Source: Bradyrhizobium sp. ORS 375 (GTDB lineage Bacteria; Pseudomonadota; Alphaproteobacteria; Rhizobiales; Xanthobacteraceae). Taken from it: a stretch of 64,000 bases of DNA. The stretch is taken from assembly GCF_000239775.1 (NCBI RefSeq), contig NZ_CAFI01000297.1:1-64000 (forward strand), written 5' to 3'. The notes beneath the pieces were generated by a model. It ran no database searches and had not been told where the DNA came from. It saw only the letters and a list, made by a program, of their open reading frames with translations. The translations under genes were made by a program, and so were the position numbers. How positions within the stretch are numbered: the first letter of the stretch is position 1; each line of letters starts with the position of its first letter. Of the stretch, positions 16,870 through 24,368 are shown one piece after another.

Positions 16870-17333
16870 GCGCCCGCCTTCGGCGCTTCGCGACCGGCGA
16901 CATACTGGATATGGACATCGGCCTCGACCAACATCGACGCCGCGACATCCATGTCAGCCGACCATTGCGCGTCGTTGTCGTCGTGCGTGACGCAGACGAT
17001 GCGGGAAATGCCGGATTGAATGATGGCGCGAGCGCAGTCGCTGCACGGAAACCACGGCAGAAAGATCGTGCAGCCATCGGTGCTCGTTCCGCGCCGCGCG
17101 GCGTTGAAGATGGCGTTGCGCTCCGCGTGCTCGGTCCATTTGTACTTGGCCGGGCGTTCATGGCGGGCCTCGACGTTGTCGTTCACGCCGCGCGGAAAGC
17201 CGTTCCAGCCGGTCGAGACGACGACGCCATGGCGCTCGTCAACGATCGCGCAGCCGACTTTGCGGCTGCGATCCTTGCTCTGCGTGGCAGCCAACGCGGC
17301 TTGGTCCATCCAATAGTCGATCCGGTCAGCCAT
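16866..17333 (-). CDS. dCMP/CMP deaminase family protein
   Basis: 155 residues; zinc hydrolase that most likely deaminates dCMP to dUMP for thymidylate synthesis. The zinc and catalytic motif TEHAERNAIFNAAR (His69, Glu71) and the second zinc motif PWFPCSDCARAI (Cys97, Cys100) are intact, as is the substrate strand GWNGFPRGV. The stop overlaps the start of the cytosine methyltransferase by 4 nt. With the dNMP kinase at 44 kb it shows that the phage adjusts host nucleotide pools. Other deaminase specificities cannot be excluded. Confidence 0.9.
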   Translation of the reverse strand: MADRIDYWMDQAALAATQSKDRSRKVGCAIVDERHGVVVSTGWNGFPRGVNDNVEARHERPAKYKWTEHAERNAIFNAARRGTSTDGCTIFLPWFPCSDCARAIIQSGISRIVCVTHDDNDAQWSADMDVAASMLVEADVHIQYVAGREAPKAGA

Positions 17334-17334
17334 C

Positions 17335-17535
17335 TCAGCGTTCCAAGCTCTTGAAGATCGGGAGCCTCAGAATGGCTTCTGCGGCATTGAGAGCGTCATG
17401 GCGCTCGCTGTCGGACGCCATGCCCCAACAGCACTCACGCAAAGCCTCTAGCGTGTAGGACGACCCGGCTGGCACCGGAAGGCGCGGGCCAATGATGCAG
17501 CGTGCAATGGCTGCGGTCGCTTCGCTCTCGGCCAT
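17335..17535 (-). CDS. Small hypothetical phage protein
   Basis: 66 residues, unrecognised; mainly helical (ATAAIARCIIGPRLPVPAGS, then ERHDALNAAEAILRLP). ATG 17535 shares one base with the TGA of the gene before it (TGATG), so translation is probably coupled; a GTG three bases upstream is possible. One nucleotide separates its stop codon from the deaminase start codon. Confidence 0.65.
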   Translation of the reverse strand: MAESEATAAIARCIIGPRLPVPAGSSYTLEALRECCWGMASDSERHDALNAAEAILRLPIFKSLER

Positions 17536-17738
17536 CACATGGTTTCCGTGACGAAGCTGCCGGACACGGCGCGCACGCCAGCGATCACCGCGTCGATCCG
17601 CATGGTGATCTCCCAGGGGCGGAATTGGGCGTCGAGCAGCGCGAGCCCGACCGAGTCGATGTTGGGCGTCGCTCCGCGCGAGGTGGCCGCTTCGATCATC
17701 CGCTGCGTGGTGATGTCGTTGATGTCAGTGGGAGACAT
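17535..17738 (-). CDS. Small hypothetical phage protein
   Basis: 67 residues, unrecognised. An N-terminal helix (MSPTDINDITTQRMIEAATS) is followed by a WEITMRIDAVIAGVRAV helix. It overlaps the upstream HTH gene by 14 nt and the next gene by one base, so it belongs to the leftward operon. Confidence 0.65.
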   Translation of the reverse strand: MSPTDINDITTQRMIEAATSRGATPNIDSVGLALLDAQFRPWEITMRIDAVIAGVRAVSGSFVTETM

Positions 17739-18222
17739 GCGTGGGGGCGTCCTGCAAGAGGGAGTGTTGATCGGGGTGGATGGTGGGCCGTCGTTCCTTC
17801 GGCTTGCCCTTGAAGCGGACCGGCTTGATCGCAGTCGGGTCGCGGAGGAAGGGGAAGCGTTCGTGGATGCCGGTGACGATCTCGATCAGCGCCGTGATCG
17901 TCTGCGGCATCGTGAGGCCGAGCTTGTCGGCGATCGGCTGAAGCTCTGCGCGGACTTCGTCGGGCAGCACCTTCGCGCGGGGCACCGCAACGAAGTCCCA
18001 CCCGAGAAAGCCGAGCACGGCTTCGACCGACTCCAATCCAGGCCGGTTCTTCTTCCGCCACGCCTTGACGGAAGCCCTCCGCACGCCCGAGCCGATCTCG
18101 ACTTCGTCATAGGTGATCCGCAGGCGGGCCATCTCTGCGAATACAAGCTTCACATGAGGGCCGACCCGCTCGGGCATAGTGACCGTGCGGCGATTTGCAC
18201 GGTCGCGAGTGCGGCTACTCAT
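17725..18222 (-). CDS. Phage helix-turn-helix protein
   Basis: 165 residues. The region about 25-75 (LVFAEMARLRITYDEVEIGS, GVRRASVKAWRKKNRPGLES, VEAVLGFLGWDFVAVP) has the spacing of an XRE-type HTH with the recognition helix around VRRASVKAW. The C-terminal half is helical and ends in a basic, proline-rich tail. It is probably a phage transcription regulator or DNA-binding accessory protein. It overlaps the clamp gene by 8 nt upstream. Confidence 0.65.
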   Translation of the reverse strand: MSSRTRDRANRRTVTMPERVGPHVKLVFAEMARLRITYDEVEIGSGVRRASVKAWRKKNRPGLESVEAVLGFLGWDFVAVPRAKVLPDEVRAELQPIADKLGLTMPQTITALIEIVTGIHERFPFLRDPTAIKPVRFKGKPKERRPTIHPDQHSLLQDAPTHVSH

Positions 18223-19369
18223 GCTTCGGACCCGATGCCAGATCGGTCGCGATGTTCATCATCGCAATGACGCCGGTGAGATGTTCGTCGTCAGCCAGAA
18301 ACAGGATGCGGCGATTGCGGGCGTCCGGATGAAGCGCAATGCTGCTCGCACGGAACGAGTTGAGCATCGTCTTCATGAAGACGCCGTTGATGCCGAACGC
18401 TGCGATCTCGCCGCTGATCGTCGCCTCGACCACGTCCACGCTGCCGCCGGTCGTGCCGCCGACTGCGATCACGAAGCCTTCCTCTGAACCGGCACACTGC
18501 AAGCGGTGGCCCAATTCCTTCGACGCGAAGGTTTCGAGCAGTGCGACGGTGCTCGCACACGATTCGCGGCTGACGACGATGCTCTCGGCAACCGGGTTGG
18601 AGACGAGCGGCAGATAGTTCGGATAGGTGCCAACCAACAGCGACGAGCAGAAGCGAGTCGTGTCGGTGTAGAAGAAGATCGAGTTCGAGTTGACGATCAC
18701 GTTGACCGTGTCGGCATTGCGGAAGAGACGCAGCACCGAGCTAACCGTCTCGGATGACAGGATCACGCCGGGACGGTTGTCGTTCAGCGGCATGTCCTCC
18801 GCTCCATCCGGCACGGGCACAGTGGCCTTGAACAGGATCGTGCCGGTGGTGCCCACTGCCGCGAGGCGCTTGCCGTCGTCGGCGAAGTGGAGGAAGACGC
18901 CCTGCATCGGCGAGTTCGGGATCGTCGAAAGGGCTTGGGCGGTGTGGCCGAACAGACGGATCAGGTCGCAGCCTTCGAGCGCGAACTTCGCGCCGTCCGT
19001 GGCGTACTCGCGAGCAGGCCAGTCCTCTGCGGCGAGCGTCGGGAAGGTCGTGCGCGAACGGCCTGCCTTGCAGACCAGTTCGTACTTCGCCGTGTCCATC
19101 GTGATCGAGACATCGACGCCTTTCGGCAGCCGATCGACGACGGCCTTGAGCTTCATGGCGTCGATGGTCGTCGCGCCGTTGGCCTCGACTTCGCACTCGC
19201 CGAACGCCTCGACCATCATCTCGAAGTCGGTCGTGGCGATGGAGATCGCGCCGTCCTGGGCAATGATGCGCGCGTTGTTCGCGATCACGGCAGGCGAGTT
19301 CTTCGGAGCGCTCGATACGCCGCGAGTAACGATGTCGGCGAGTTTGTCACGGTTGATCTTGAACTTCAC
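18215..19369 (-). CDS. DNA polymerase III beta subunit-like sliding clamp, phage-encoded
   Basis: 384 residues, close to bacterial DnaN length, with the three-domain repeat layout: FKINRDKLADIVTRGVSSAP, TTIDAMKLKAVVDRLPKG, a middle domain with DLIRLFGHTAQALST and MQGVFLHFADDGKRLAAVGT, and a last domain with YPNYLPLV and FGINGVFMKTMLNSF. It should form a ring that tethers a polymerase. No replicative polymerase gene is visible, so it may capture the host polymerase or serve repair or late transcription. The start is GTG 19369 with GGGAG 6 nt upstream, overlapping the previous stop (GTGA). Confidence 0.88.
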   Translation of the reverse strand: MKFKINRDKLADIVTRGVSSAPKNSPAVIANNARIIAQDGAISIATTDFEMMVEAFGECEVEANGATTIDAMKLKAVVDRLPKGVDVSITMDTAKYELVCKAGRSRTTFPTLAAEDWPAREYATDGAKFALEGCDLIRLFGHTAQALSTIPNSPMQGVFLHFADDGKRLAAVGTTGTILFKATVPVPDGAEDMPLNDNRPGVILSSETVSSVLRLFRNADTVNVIVNSNSIFFYTDTTRFCSSLLVGTYPNYLPLVSNPVAESIVVSRESCASTVALLETFASKELGHRLQCAGSEEGFVIAVGGTTGGSVDVVEATISGEIAAFGINGVFMKTMLNSFRASSIALHPDARNRRILFLADDEHLTGVIAMMNIATDLASGPKHE

Positions 19370-19629
19370 AGAAGGCTCCCTGATTGGACGTGGTAATGGC
19401 CGGTCTCGCCGACGTGCTCGACGCAGTCTTCGAGAGACGGGAATTTCGGATTGTGAAAAATGCGCAGCCGGTGCGCGGCTTCATCGAACAGGCCATCGCG
19501 AATCAGCGAGTCGATCTCGTGCGCGAAGGCGCAATCGGCAGCGGCGAGATGGCGGCGTGCGACCATTGGATCGCCCTCGGCCAAGGCCGCTTCCGCGCGC
19601 ATGAGCGCAGTCCTGTCTTCACTCGACAT
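19366..19629 (-). CDS. Small hypothetical phage protein
   Basis: 87 residues, unrecognised; helical N-terminus (MSSEDRTALMRAEAALAEGD) then a His/Cys-containing end (VEHVGETGHYHVQSGSLL). ATG 19629 has GAGG 4 nt upstream and follows the previous stop by 5 nt; ATG 19641, which overlaps that stop, is the alternative. Its stop overlaps the clamp start. Confidence 0.6.
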   Translation of the reverse strand: MSSEDRTALMRAEAALAEGDPMVARRHLAAADCAFAHEIDSLIRDGLFDEAAHRLRIFHNPKFPSLEDCVEHVGETGHYHVQSGSLL

Positions 19630-19633
19630 GGCC

Positions 19634-20038
19634 TCACGCATGGGCGGAAGCCGTCGAGAGATCGACGGCACTGAACAGGTCGGTTGAGATGTCGAAGGGG
19701 TCGGGGAATTGAACCGCGCCGTCCAGGGCGCGCAGCTTCAAGGGGCGGCGCTCAAGAAGGGCGCTGCTCAGCGCGGCGATCATCCCGTTGGACCATCCCC
19801 GATCCGTGTAGAAGACCGAGTAATGAGCGACGGACCGCCACGCGAGACCGAGCGCGATGCCAAGCGCGCGCTCGTCTACGTTGGTGTCGTCGAGAACCTG
19901 AGTGAGAAGAAGGTGCGAAGCCTGGGCGCTTTCGCCGCGCAGGGCACAATCCTTGAGGCAACGCCGCGCATAGGCGACGTTTGCGAAGATGTCGCCAGCG
20001 TATGGCGACTCCAGAATGACGAGTTTGATGCTTTCCAT
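19634..20038 (-). CDS. DUF7768-like protein
   Basis: 134 residues. The pattern LVILESPYAGDIFANVAYAR, then ASHLLLTQVLDDTNVDERAL, GLAWRSVAHYSVFYTDRGWS and NGMIAALSSALLERRPL matches a widespread phage/bacterial family (DUF7768) whose fold resembles nucleoside deoxyribosyltransferases; biochemical function is not established. The start ATG 20038 has GGGAGAGG 9 nt upstream. It is the first gene after the repressor in the leftward operon and has two inverted-repeat operator candidates (20041-20117) in its leader. Confidence 0.75.
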   Translation of the reverse strand: MESIKLVILESPYAGDIFANVAYARRCLKDCALRGESAQASHLLLTQVLDDTNVDERALGIALGLAWRSVAHYSVFYTDRGWSNGMIAALSSALLERRPLKLRALDGAVQFPDPFDISTDLFSAVDLSTASAHA

Positions 20039-20040
20039 AG

Positions 20041-20117
20041 TCCGTTGCCTCTCCCGAGCAGCAACGGACCATATGGGTGTCTATCCGTTATGTCAACGGA
20101 TAGCGACGGACCATCCC
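20041..20117. promoter_or_regulatory. Operator cluster upstream of the 20038 gene
   Basis: Two perfect inverted repeats are seen: TCCGTTGC (20041-20048) with GCAACGGA (20061-20068), and CTATCCGTT (20081-20089) with AACGGATAG (20095-20103), the latter continuing as CGACGGACCATCCC to 20117. The 16-mer AACGGATAGCGACGGA differs by one base from 35600-35615. This is the intergenic space between the repressor and the next leftward gene. Confidence 0.65.
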
Positions 20118-20840
20118 TTAAAGTAATTCACAAGAACCAATGACACGCTCAAGCGACTTCACGTTTGATCGAGCGATGTCGATGACGTTTTCGCCATTTA
20201 GCATCCGCACACTGATCTTATCCGGCGAGATCGAGACGACTTCGCGGATTGCGACTCGGTCGTCTGACTGTCGGACGATCGCAAACCCGCCGTGAGCAAC
20301 CGGCTTGCTGGGGCTCACGACCACGACTTCACCGATTCGATAGCGCGGAGCCATCGTGTCGTCGGGAACCGTCACCGCGTAGGTATCAGAGGGAGTCGCC
20401 AGCGGCGAAGTCCATGACGTGCGGCGGCTTGGGTTGAGGGAGAAGAAGCCGTCTGGATCGGTGAGACCGATCTGGAACAACGGGATCGTCGAGTTTTGCG
20501 GGGCTTCCTGCATCCGCATCCCAACCGGCGCGACGTTGGGCTCAGTAGTTCCGATTCGTGGGAGCGACTGCCTGCCGAAGAAGTAATTCACATCGGTATC
20601 GAGGATCGCCGCGAGCTTGCTGAGACCTTCGCGGGATGGGTTTAGCGATTTGCCCGCAAGAAGATCGTTCACGTAGCTGAGCCCAAGGCCAGCCCGGCGA
20701 GACGCTTCGTTCTTCGAAATCCCCTTGGCGGTTACGCGCTCTTCGACGCGGGCCTTGATAGTTTCTAGCTGCGGGTGCGGCCGTGTGGACGCCTTTGCAT
20801 TCATGTTCCTTAACCCCCTGCGCACTCGACTGATCACCAT
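20118..20840 (-). CDS. Phage repressor, XRE HTH plus S24/LexA-like domain
   Basis: 240 residues. An N-terminal HTH (SKNEASRRAGLGLSYVNDLL, about 42-61) is joined to a C-terminal peptidase-S24-like domain (YAVTVPDDTMAPRYRIGEVV, about 154-173). It should be the CI-type lysogeny repressor. In self-cleaving members the domain has Ser in 'GDSM' and Lys in the later 'vKrv' strand; here those places read DDTM (Thr162) and AIREV (Arg199), so autocleavage after SOS may be lost. ATG 20840 has AAGGG 8 nt upstream; ATG 20804 is an alternative. The divergent winged-helix regulator gene and clustered operator repeats lie beside it. Confidence 0.88.
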   Translation of the reverse strand: MVISRVRRGLRNMNAKASTRPHPQLETIKARVEERVTAKGISKNEASRRAGLGLSYVNDLLAGKSLNPSREGLSKLAAILDTDVNYFFGRQSLPRIGTTEPNVAPVGMRMQEAPQNSTIPLFQIGLTDPDGFFSLNPSRRTSWTSPLATPSDTYAVTVPDDTMAPRYRIGEVVVVSPSKPVAHGGFAIVRQSDDRVAIREVVSISPDKISVRMLNGENVIDIARSNVKSLERVIGSCELL

Positions 20841-20909
20841 GCGTTAGACCCTTCTTAGACCACGTCTTTCTGGATCGCTACCCGAAGCCCGGTGCTCATA
20901 CCTGTGGGT

Positions 20910-21077
20910 AGCGACGGATCATCATCACGGATTTTCTGTTTTCATCCGTCGCCATCCGTTGACACCCCTAACCCGGTCCGTTACATAAAGTTCAACGGTT
21001 TCAGGAAAAAGTCGCCAACTGATTCGGCATAAAGCCGTAACGGCGACGGATGTCAAGCGGTAATCAACGGATGATCC
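20910..21077. promoter_or_regulatory. Divergent operator region between repressor and right operon
   Basis: Repeated half-sites lie at TAGCGACGGATCATC (20910-20924), CATCCGTCG (20943-20951), CATCCGTTGACA (20953-20964), CCGTT...AACGG (20978-20982 and 20994-20998), CGGCGACGGATG (21041-21052) and AATCAACGGATGATCC (21062-21077). The last two overlap the possible start codons of the rightward gene. Layout and spacing fit a CI/Cro-type switch in which repressor covers the right promoter. Confidence 0.7.
20959..20987 (+). promoter_or_regulatory. Rightward early promoter candidate
   Basis: A consensus -35 TTGACA (20959-20964) is followed after exactly 17 bp by TACATA (20982-20987), a weak -10. The -35 overlaps the operator half-site CATCCGTTGACA, so bound repressor would block it. 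It would drive the regulator at 21050 and the replication genes. Confidence 0.55.
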
Positions 21078-21442
21078 ACGTCAAGGAAACGCGAGAAGCG
21101 CTCGCGGCTAGGGTTGGGCATCTCGAACGCAAGTTCGCTGATCTCCGTCAATCCATGGTCGTGTCCACGGCTCTGCCGACGCAATGGCGTCTCACGCCGA
21201 AGGAGCGCGACCTGTTCCTTTCGCTGCTCTCGAACGAGACCGTCACGAAAGAGATGGCGCTGCTCGTTCTCTACGGAACCGAAGATCGTCCGGAACACAG
21301 TGTCGCAATGTTCATGTCCCGCGTCCGCGCGAAGACTGAAGCTCATGGCGTGACGATCGAGACGATCAATCGCACCGGCTACCGTCTCGTTGATCGGCTG
21401 GTGTGGGCGAAGACTTTGAAGCTCGACGCCGTCGAGCACTAA
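21050..21442 (+). CDS. Winged-helix regulator (OmpR/PhoB-type C-terminal domain)
   Basis: 130 residues. An N-terminal coiled-coil-like stretch (REALAARVGHLERKFADLRQ) precedes a Trans_reg_C-like winged helix (WRLTPKERDLFLSLLSN, then FMSRVRAKTEAHGVTIETIN and GYRLV). No receiver domain is present. Its position, first gene opposite the repressor, makes it a Cro-like or early activator candidate. The start is ATG 21050 or ATG 21071; both sit inside repressor-type half-sites and neither has a clear Shine-Dalgarno. Confidence 0.75.
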   Translation: MSSGNQRMIHVKETREALAARVGHLERKFADLRQSMVVSTALPTQWRLTPKERDLFLSLLSNETVTKEMALLVLYGTEDRPEHSVAMFMSRVRAKTEAHGVTIETINRTGYRLVDRLVWAKTLKLDAVEH

Positions 21443-21454
21443 CCGGGGAGCCTC

Positions 21455-22237
21455 ATGGCGATCTCACTCAAGGGCAGCATCAAGAAGAAGTCGGCTGCCG
21501 AAGACCAACCGATCATCACGATCTATGGCGTGCCAAAGATTGGCAAGTCGTCGCTTGCCGCGGAATTTCCGCGTCCCGTTTTTATTCAGACGGCGGCTGG
21601 CGAAAGTGTCCCGGCGGGCATCGTCGCGGACACGATCGAAGTGCGCAGCTACAACGATCTGTGCGAGGCCATCGGCGCGCTCGTGATCGAGGATCACAAC
21701 TACGCCACGGTGATCTTCGACTCGACGACCGGCCTCGAAAATCTGATCCGTGCGGAAGCGTGCGCCCGCAACGGATGGAAGAACATCGAGGACCCCGGCT
21801 ACGGCAAGGGCTACAAGATCGCCGCGAGCATTTTCCTCGAATACATCGACGGCATCATGACGCTGCGTTCGCAGAAGCAGATGGCCGTGGTGCAACTCGG
21901 TCACTGCGACATCAACCGCTTCGAGTCGCCGACCACCGACCCGTACTCACGCTATCGCGTCAACCTGCACAAGGATGCCGCCGACATCATCGAAGCGAAC
22001 AGCGACGTGATCGCGTTCCTCAACTTCAAGGCTTCGATCAAGAAGGTCGATGCGGGCTTCAACAAGCAACTCACCCACGCCGAAGGCGGCGGCTCCCGTT
22101 GGATGTTCCTCGAAGAGCGTCCCGGCTTCATCGCGGGCAACAGGTTCGGCATGCCTCCCGAGATGCAGTTCAAGAAGGGTGAGGGCTACGCTGCACTCGC
22201 CAAGTACCTTCCCGCTCCGCTCGCCGCAGCGGCCTGA
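21455..22237 (+). CDS. Phage RecA-like/AAA ATPase (Sak4-like)
   Basis: 260 residues. Walker A is IYGVPKIGKSSLAAEF (Lys31), Walker B-like VIFDSTTGL lies near 85-95, and a later IKKV/LEERPGFIAGNRF segment follows. Phage proteins of this layout (AAA_24/Sak4) act as RecA-like single-strand annealing recombinases or loaders. It is followed at once by a DUF669 protein and a Cas4/AddB-like nuclease, the usual neighbours of Sak4-type recombination genes. The start ATG 21455 follows GGGGAGCCTC. The ATPase fold is sure; the recombinase role is inference. Confidence 0.82.
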   Translation: MAISLKGSIKKKSAAEDQPIITIYGVPKIGKSSLAAEFPRPVFIQTAAGESVPAGIVADTIEVRSYNDLCEAIGALVIEDHNYATVIFDSTTGLENLIRAEACARNGWKNIEDPGYGKGYKIAASIFLEYIDGIMTLRSQKQMAVVQLGHCDINRFESPTTDPYSRYRVNLHKDAADIIEANSDVIAFLNFKASIKKVDAGFNKQLTHAEGGGSRWMFLEERPGFIAGNRFGMPPEMQFKKGEGYAALAKYLPAPLAAAA

Positions 22238-22290
22238 TTCACCAACGCCAACCCGACACTACCAACAAACGAACGCCATAGGAGATAATC

Positions 22291-22872
22291 ATGGCACAAC
22301 TGAACGTGAGCCTCGCCGACGTTAACGAGAAGGACGCAGAAGGCGGCGGCGGGCAAATCATCCCGCGCGACCGCTACCTGCTCAACATCATTGAAGGCGA
22401 GGTGAAGCAGAACTCGAAGCGCACCGGCGATCTCTTCGAATACAAGGCCGAAGTGGTGGAGGGCGAGTTCGCGGGCGTCAAGGTCTTCGGCAACATCAAC
22501 GTCACCCACACGAACCCGACCGCGCAGAAGATCGGTCAGGCTCAGTTGGCGGCGCTCGCCGAAGCGACCGGCATCGGCAAGGCCAATCTGTCGGACACCG
22601 ATCAGCTTCTCTTCCAGCCGTTCTACGCCGATCTGGATGTCGAGACCTACAAGGATCGCAACCAGAACGACAAGGAACGCATGGTAGTGAAGAAGTTCAT
22701 CCACGCGGGCAACGCAAACGAGCCGCCGCCGAGCAAGGCTGCCGCGAACGACAACACCAAGCAGACCACGAACGCCGCGACCACCCCGGCGACGACGCCG
22801 AAGCAGACCGCGTCCCCGGCTCCCGCCCCGAGCGGCGGCGGCCGTCAGATGCCGTGGCAGCGCAGCGGCTAA
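22291..22872 (+). CDS. DUF669 family phage protein (probable ssDNA-binding)
   Basis: 193 residues. The N-terminal 140 residues match DUF669 in style (IIPRDRYLLNIIEGEVKQNS, LFEYKAEVVEGEFAGVKVFG, INVTHTNPTAQKIGQAQL). The rest is a low-complexity Ala/Thr/Pro linker ending in MPWQRSG, like the tails of single-strand-binding proteins. DUF669 genes sit beside phage recombination ATPases and are thought to bind ssDNA. GGAGATAATC precedes ATG 22291. Confidence 0.8.
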   Translation: MAQLNVSLADVNEKDAEGGGGQIIPRDRYLLNIIEGEVKQNSKRTGDLFEYKAEVVEGEFAGVKVFGNINVTHTNPTAQKIGQAQLAALAEATGIGKANLSDTDQLLFQPFYADLDVETYKDRNQNDKERMVVKKFIHAGNANEPPPSKAAANDNTKQTTNAATTPATTPKQTASPAPAPSGGGRQMPWQRSG

Positions 22873-22983
22873 CACTTCCTCCCTGACTTGCTGCCGGGAC
22901 CTCGGTCCCGGCGGTCTTCTCCATCCCCCCTGACAATTCAGTCTGCACAACGCGCTTCGGCGCGAACGATAGAGGCTTGCCTG

Positions 22984-24105
22984 ATGGCTCCGTTGCCGCG
23001 TCCATTTAGCGCCACCACCGAAGCGATCTATGAGGCTTACGCGAAGTCGCGCGCCCAAGCGTGGGACTCGCTCGGCATCTCGATCTCGGTTCTCGGCGAA
23101 GAGTGCGAGCGCGCGCTTTGGTACAGCTTCCGCTGGGCGTCCAAACCGGAAGTCATCGACGGTCTGAAGGCGATCACGTTTGAGACCGGCGAGATCGAAG
23201 AGACGCGGCTGCTGAACGCGCTGCGCATGATCGGCTGCGAAGTGGACGAAGCCGATGAACGCGGCAAGCAATATCGCGCGACCGCGATTGCGGGTCATGT
23301 GCGCGGCAAGACGGACGGCAAGGTGCTCGGCCTGCCCGAAGCACCGAAGACCTGGCACGTCGTCGAAGCCAAGTCGATGAAGGATACCTATTGGGACAAG
23401 GTGAAGAAGGTGGGCGTCCGCGAAGGCTACTTCACCCATTGGGTTCAGTTGAACACCTATTGCCATCTCTTCGGCTTCGAGCGCGGCCTTTACATCTGCC
23501 GTAACAAGAACACTGGCGAAGTCTACAGCGAACGCATCGAGACCGACCACGCGGAAGCGATCCGGTTGCTCGCTCGCGCTGAGCGGATCGTCAAGTACGC
23601 GAACCCGCCGCCGCCGCTGCACAAGGACCCGAACGCCAAGATGGCGTTCAAGTGCCGTACCATGTGCAATCATCTGGCGATCTGCCATGAGCACTCGTTT
23701 GCTCGGCTGTCCTGCCGGACCTGCATTCACGCAACCCCCGAGATGTTCGGCGACGCGGCGTGGTCCTGCGCGCGCTGGAACAAGCCGCTCTCGCTCGCTG
23801 AGCAGAAGCAAGCCTGTCCTGCGCATCTCTTCCTGCCGTCGCTCGTTCCCGGCGAACTGATCGACGCGAGCGATGAAGAGGAATGGGCGCTCTACACGCT
23901 GCACGATGGGCGCGAATGGCGTGACGGCGTGAAGCCCGAGCCGCAGCGCACTTACTTCCATCATGCCGAAAGCGGCTCCGTGTTCTTCACGTTGCCCGGC
24001 GAGCCGGACCCCCGTGAGGGCGGCTTCGATGGCGGGCTCTGCGAAGAGATCAGCTTCGAGGACTTCATCAAACTTACCGATCACTACGCCTCACAAGGGG
24101 AATGA
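22984..24105 (+). CDS. PD-(D/E)XK nuclease, Cas4/AddB-like
   Basis: 373 residues. A first cysteine (Cys41 in LGEECERALWYSF), the nuclease core GHVRGKTDGKVLG (Asp111) and HVVEAKSM (Glu128-x-Lys130), then VQLNTYCHLFGFERGLYI (QxxxY-like) and a late Cys group (CRTMCNHLAICH, CRTC) fit a RecB-family exonuclease with an iron-sulfur cluster. It should resect DNA ends for the neighbouring recombinase. I chose ATG 22984; an upstream TTG at 22888 opens the frame but the extra part is not protein-like. Its stop overlaps the next start (ATGA). Confidence 0.85.
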   Translation: MAPLPRPFSATTEAIYEAYAKSRAQAWDSLGISISVLGEECERALWYSFRWASKPEVIDGLKAITFETGEIEETRLLNALRMIGCEVDEADERGKQYRATAIAGHVRGKTDGKVLGLPEAPKTWHVVEAKSMKDTYWDKVKKVGVREGYFTHWVQLNTYCHLFGFERGLYICRNKNTGEVYSERIETDHAEAIRLLARAERIVKYANPPPPLHKDPNAKMAFKCRTMCNHLAICHEHSFARLSCRTCIHATPEMFGDAAWSCARWNKPLSLAEQKQACPAHLFLPSLVPGELIDASDEEEWALYTLHDGREWRDGVKPEPQRTYFHHAESGSVFFTLPGEPDPREGGFDGGLCEEISFEDFIKLTDHYASQGE

Positions 24106-24368
24106 CGCGCATGTCCTACTATCCGAAAGCTGTTCGCTTCATCGAGTCGACTACCGAGCAGTGCAAGTTCTTCCTGCCGGGGCAGTCCGGCATGGATGGC
24201 CTCGTTTGCGGCGAGACGACCGATACCGAGCGCTCTTACTGCGATTGCCACCATCGCCGCATCTATCAGCCGGGCTCCACCCCCAGGGTGTTCTTCATCG
24301 ACGCATCGTCGCAGGACGCACCCGGCTTCACGGACCATGAGCCCGATCTGACTGAGGTTCTGCAATGA
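24102..24368 (+). CDS. Small GcrA-like zinc-finger protein
   Basis: 88 residues. The pattern CKFFLPGQSG...LVCGETTDTERSYCDCHHRRIY (C-x(n)-CG-x(n)-YC-x2-H) is like the C-terminal zinc module of GcrA-type regulators. GcrA itself senses adenine-methylated DNA in alphaproteobacteria. Interestingly, the next gene is an MT-A70 adenine methyltransferase. The N-terminal HTH of true GcrA is missing. Start ATG 24102 overlaps the nuclease stop; ATG 24111 is also possible. Confidence 0.6.
   Translation: MTRMSYYPKAVRFIESTTEQCKFFLPGQSGMDGLVCGETTDTERSYCDCHHRRIYQPGSTPRVFFIDASSQDAPGFTDHEPDLTEVLQ

Noticed and set aside
15652-17333. Restriction-modification system around the C5 methyltransferase
   Set aside because: No nuclease or specificity gene is adjacent; the neighbours are a dCMP deaminase and an excisionase, so the methyltransferase is an orphan phage enzyme.
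22186-24084. 632-codon minus-strand frame over the DUF669 and nuclease genes
   Set aside because: Shadow of two well-supported rightward genes; no motifs, and it ignores their start/stop overlaps.
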